Positions 31,010-34,625 of a DNA stretch of 34,625 bases are shown here, in pieces. Both the position numbers and the translations under genes were made by a program. The stretch comes from Suillus spraguei (taxonomy: Eukaryota; Basidiomycota; Agaricomycetes; Boletales; Suillaceae), in contig JABCPU010000623.1 in NCBI GenBank assembly GCA_016800925.1, positions 1-34,625 of the forward strand, written 5' to 3'. Each line of letters opens with the position of its first letter. Within the stretch, counting starts at the first letter, position 1. Below the pieces are notes generated by a model that did not search any database, had not been told where the DNA came from, and saw only the letters and a program-made list of their open reading frames with translations.

Positions 31010-33128
31010 ATGTCTACTTCAGTTGAAACCTCTTTGGCCAGTCTCAAGGCAACCACTGCTCAGATGCATCATCGCCGGGGCTCGGCTCATGCCTGCCGGC
31101 ACTGGCCAAGCCCACCTTGCTCTGACAGCACAAGTCACTAATCTTACCATTCATGTGTTAATTTTACTTTTGGTTTTTCTAAGATCTGGGTAGGCTGAGA
31201 TTGTGGGAGCATGAGAAAGGGCCTTACATGCCCGGCATCATTGCATCCTGCTCCAAGGAGTTGATGAGAGTCAGGTCCATGACTCCCCGGGTGTGGCCCA
31301 ACTGGCACAGCATCGGTCATGACGACCCCCGGGTGTTGAAACACTCCTGGCGCAGCAAGATTCGCGCCTGGGAGGCGTTAGGTGACCATTCAGGTGATCT
31401 CCCTGTCATGCCTAACCCTTCCATTGGCCCAATCACTGTGGACCTTCCCTCCCCACCCGTCATCGCCGGCAATGTCGCTGGTTCTTCCACCCACGCCACC
31501 TCCGAGCTCCGGGACAAAGGAAAAGGTAAGGCGGTTGTTGCTGACCCAGAGCCGGAGGTGGAGGGAGCAGGAAGAGGAAGTCCCCCATGATGTCCGGACA
31601 CTCTTCCTCACCTCCGAAGTCGGCCAAGAAGGGTCGCAAGCGGGTCAAGGCAACTCGCCATGTCAAGCAGAATGTGCTTGTGGAGTCGGAAGATGATGAA
31701 GACACAATTGTTCAGGTATGTCGTCCAGCTCATTGTTTTCATTCTCTCAATTTTCTGTAGCCTATTTCGAGTGGAGTGCCGGCGCTCAACGTTCCCCGGC
31801 CTTCCACAATTGGTGTAGGGACGCCTCATTCCCCTCGTTCACCACGTTCCCCAAAGAAGCAATTGTTTGGTCCTGCTTCAGTAAGTAATATTTAGTTGTC
31901 CGGCACTTGGAAAAATGCTTATATATCATCAGCTCATTGCCGGCAGTCCACCCAAGGTGATGGTGAGTCATGATTCTTTGTCCGGACCTCCCGCCTGTAC
32001 TTACCCATTGTCAGGCCACCTCCGGCAGTCGTCCGGAGGTTGTCGAGACCCCCCAGGCAATGTCCAGCACTCCGGCTGAGGAACCTGCAGTCATGGATAC
32101 AGGTGATATTCTCATTCCCGGCCCAGTGAGTACTCTAATGAATTCCAATGAGTCCATCAACTAATGGAACCCACAGAACAACCCCTGCCATTATTGCACC
32201 CAGGAGAAGTGGCCCTGCGCCACTCGGTTGGACAGGAGGACCCGTGCCCCATGTTTGTCGTGCGTCCGCTGCGCCACCAAGAAGATCAAATGTGTCCCAG
32301 CATCCATGGGATCCCCGCCAAAACGTATTCGAGGGAAGTCAACCACCCGGCAGGCTCGCTCCAGGACACCTTCCAGAGCCCCTCCAATGCGCCGGCTGCC
32401 TCGCAGTCCAAAGCCCGAACTCGCAGTCAATCTCGTGGCCCCTCCGGCACTCCAGCTGTCCCTGCTGTTACCACACCCAAGGCACAGTCCCGTGGGCGCA
32501 GCAAGACAATCACTGCCCCCAAGACACCTGCACCTGCATCAGCTTGTGAGTCACCCCAATTGTCTATGACCATCTGACCTTATCTTTCACTTAGCTATTC
32601 CGTCTTCAAGCGCCCCAGTGCCTCGTCCGGCACTCGATGTGCCCATGCCGGATCTCCATTCCATGGCAATTGCGATTCGGGATGGTGCCGCTCGAATTGC
32701 TCTTCTTGAGGCTCGTGTGGCGGAGCAGGATGGTAAGATTGATACCCTGCAACGCCTCCATGAGGGCCTTCGTCGCAAAGTCATGGACCGGCACCCTTCA
32801 TTTCCACTTCCCGACTCTCCTGTCAATGCAACCTTTTTGCTTGATCAATCCGTCCCCCTGGCCATCTCACCTCCCATCTGCACTTGCTCCCCTCATTGAC
32901 TTGGATATGGCAGGAATGGAGCCTCCATCTCCGAAAGTCCAGCCTGCATCTATCATTGAGGGTCTCATATTTGAGCTGAGCCAGATTCAGCCTGAGGGTC
33001 CACAAACGTCCGGCGAACTTGTGGACCCAGATGATCCGGGCAACCTTGTCCCAGAATATGATTCTGATGATATGGATGTTGAGGTGAAGGTTGAACCCTC
33101 TGCTGATGAGGGTGAAATGGCTACATAA
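31010..33128 (+). pseudogene. Zn2Cys6-like coiled-coil protein, frameshifted (decayed or mis-assembled)
   Basis: It begins MSTSVETSLASLKATTAQMH. The frame then changes near 31,078 (run of G) to LMPAGTGQAHLALTAQVTNL; next LRLWEHEKGPYMPGIIASCS and WRSKIRAWEALG; a change at about 31,585 (run of C) to HSSSPPKSAKKGRKRVKATR; exons around introns 31,715-31,760, 31,880-31,946, 31,962-32,013 and about 32,100-32,162. The cluster C-H-Y-C-x6-C ... C-L-S-C-V-R-C-x6-C (about 32,185-32,300) has Zn2Cys6 spacing. A Ser/Thr/Pro/Arg linker, an intron of about 50 bases near 32,547-32,594, a coiled coil (AARIALLEARVAEQDGKIDT) and an acidic end (EYDSDDMDVEVKVEP) follow to TAA at 33,126-33,128. Further frame changes lie near 32,395 and 32,831-32,870. 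The order of parts is like that of the gene at 12,000-14,491. DNA binding is inferred from the motif only. Confidence 0.65.
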
Positions 33129-33289
33129 TTGTAGGTTCATAGATGTATATACAATGTTTGAATGAATGTCAGTGCTGGATGCCAAGTCCGGACATCCGGA
33201 ACTGGACAATGGAGATTCACAATTGATATTTCGCGACTTCCGGATATCCGGCTACCTGAAACACAACACACAATTTAAAGAATTTGAAA

Positions 33290-34625
33290 CATCTCTGTCG
33301 AGTTACCTTGTGCCGGGTGCCGGGTCACATTGTGAAACATATCATTCCATATATCTGAAGTGCCGAACCCGGACCCCAGGACCCTGGAGTTGGGACTCAT
33401 CACCATGTGACAGATATCGATCCACATATTTGATGTGCTGAACCCCGAACTCCGGCACTCGGGAGTTAGAACAATATGAGGCAATACAAAGATATTGATT
33501 TACACATGTTCAGTGCCGAACCCCGAACTCCGGCACCCGGCACTCGGGACTCGGGCCTTGGAACTTATAACAATGTGAAAGATGTCGATGCACATTTTCT
33601 ATCACTGACCCCCGAACCCCGGCACCCGGGAGTGAGAAACATGTGAGGCAATACCAAGATATTGATTTACACGTGGGAGTGCCGAACCCCGAACTCCGGC
33701 ACCCGGCAGTTGGGAATCTGGACTCGGGACTCATAACCATGTGAAAGATATTGATCCACATATTTAACCACCCAACCCGAACCCCAGCACCCGGGAGTGA
33801 GAACAATGTGAGTCAATACAAAGATTGATGTACACATGTTGAATGCCGAACCCCGAACTCCGGCACCCGGCACTCGGGACTCGGGACGTGGTACTCATAA
33901 CACTGAGACAGATATCGATCCATATATTTTCACACCGAGCCCCGAACCCCGCCACCCGTGAGTTAGAACAATGTGAGGCAATACAAAGTTGAGTCCCGAA
34001 TCACGATCACCGAGTGCTGGGTTATGTGAGGCAATACCATGATATTGATTTACACAAGTTGAGTGCCGAACCCCGAGCTCCGGCACCCGGGAGTGAGCAC
34101 AATGTGAGGCAACACCATGATATTTATTTACACAAGTTGAGTGCCGAACACCGAGTGCCGGGTGCCGGAGCTCGGGGTTCGGCACTCAACTTGTGTAAAT
34201 CAATATCATGGTATTGCCTCACATTGTGCTAGCTCCCGGGTGCCGGAGCTCGGGGTTCGGTCCACATGTGTAAATCAATATTATGGTATTGCCTCACATT
34301 GTGCTAACTCCCGGGTGCCGGAGCTCGGGGTTCGGCACTCAACATGTGTAAATCAATATTATGGTATTGCCTCACATTGTGCTAGCTCCCGGGTGCCGGA
34401 GCTCGGGGTTCGGCACTCAACATGTGTAAATCAATATTATGGTATTGCCTCACATTGTGCTAGCTCCCGGGTGCCGGAGCTCGGGTTCGGCACTCAACAT
34501 GTGTAAATCAATGGTATTGCCTCACATTGTGCTAACTCCCGGTGCTCGGGGTCTCGGCAGTCAAAACAATGTGAAAGTCCTCGATCCACATATTGTATGT
34601 GGCCGAACCCCGAACTCCGGCACCC
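33290..34625. repeat. CpG-rich tandem array, right (units about 170-180 bp, then inverted units about 115 bp)
   Basis: Units built from GTGCCGAACCCCGAACTCCG, GCACCCGGCACTCGGGACTC and an AT-rich spacer with ATATTGATTTACACATGTT or GATATCGATCCACATATTT. From 34,171 the units are inverted and shorter (GCTCGGGGTTCGGCACTCAA, TGTGTAAATCAATATTATGG, TATTGCCTCACATTGTGCTA), nearly identical over four copies; from about 34,590 the direct orientation returns. The array runs off the end of the window. The open frame at 34,141-34,506 is made only of these repeats. Confidence 0.88.
34075..34250. repeat. Large palindrome, arms about 80 bp
   Basis: The inner arms GTTGAGTGCCGAACACCGAG (34,136-34,155) and CTCGGGGTTCGGCACTCAAC (34,171-34,190) are reverse complements with one mismatch, around a 15-base loop. 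Pairing continues outward through ATGATATTTATTTACACAA against TTGTGTAAATCAATATCAT and GTGAGCACAATGTGAGGCAA against TTGCCTCACATTGTGCTAGC. It is the switch point between direct and inverted repeat units. Confidence 0.8.

Noticed and set aside
34141..34506. 121-aa plus-strand frame with repeats of RVPELGVRHSTCVNQYYGIA
   Set aside because: Pure translation of the inverted array units; frame length depends on unit length, with no start context or unique part.

Overview
The window looks like a repeat-rich part of the genome of an agaricomycete (mushroom-forming basidiomycete) fungus. This rests on short introns of about 48-70 bases with GT..AG ends, a polyporopepsin-type aspartic protease, Ty1/copia and Ty3/gypsy retroelements of basidiomycete type, and a KDZ transposase next to a TET/JBP dioxygenase, a pairing known mainly from this group. 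I cannot name the species. No rRNA, tRNA or CRISPR locus was seen.

Left part (1-18,200): the 3' end of an aspartic protease gene (2-866, frameshifted), then a graveyard of nested LTR retroelements. A copia relic (about 1355-3806) has a primer-binding site matching the anticodon half of initiator tRNA-Met. Its gag reading frame is split by two copies of one 260-272 bp terminal-inverted-repeat element. A gypsy relic (about 3930-5420) is split by a solo LTR with a perfect 5-bp target duplication. From 5420 to 15,400 there are direct and inverted fragments of at least three LTR families. A decayed Zn2Cys6-like gene (12,000-14,491) lies here, broken by a second copy of the solo-LTR family. A gypsy pol relic (RNase H and integrase, minus strand) occupies 16,077-17,914.

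Right part (18,200-34,625): a different texture, with CpG-rich repeats of the type CCGGCACTCGGGACTCGG and six genes in mixed orientation. They are a TET/JBP-like 2-oxoglutarate/Fe(II) dioxygenase (+, 19,428-20,734, apparently intact), an unknown 246-aa protein (-, 22,779-23,581), a decayed CxC2-type KDZ transposase (-, 23,753-27,184), an unknown basic/acidic multi-exon protein (+, 27,422-29,282), an unknown acidic protein with a duplicated exon-intron unit (-, 29,775-30,790), and a second Zn2Cys6-like coiled-coil protein (+, 31,010-33,128, frameshifted). Long CpG-rich tandem arrays bracket the transposase-containing block on both sides (20,960-22,560 and 33,290-34,625), and the right one contains a large perfect-centre palindrome.

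The most interesting hypothesis is that 18.7-34.6 kb is a large composite KDZ transposon, or its remains, carrying a DNA-demethylase-like enzyme and several accessory genes between CpG-rich arrays. Several frame breaks in the conserved genes lie at short homopolymers, so real decay and assembly error cannot be separated from this sequence alone.
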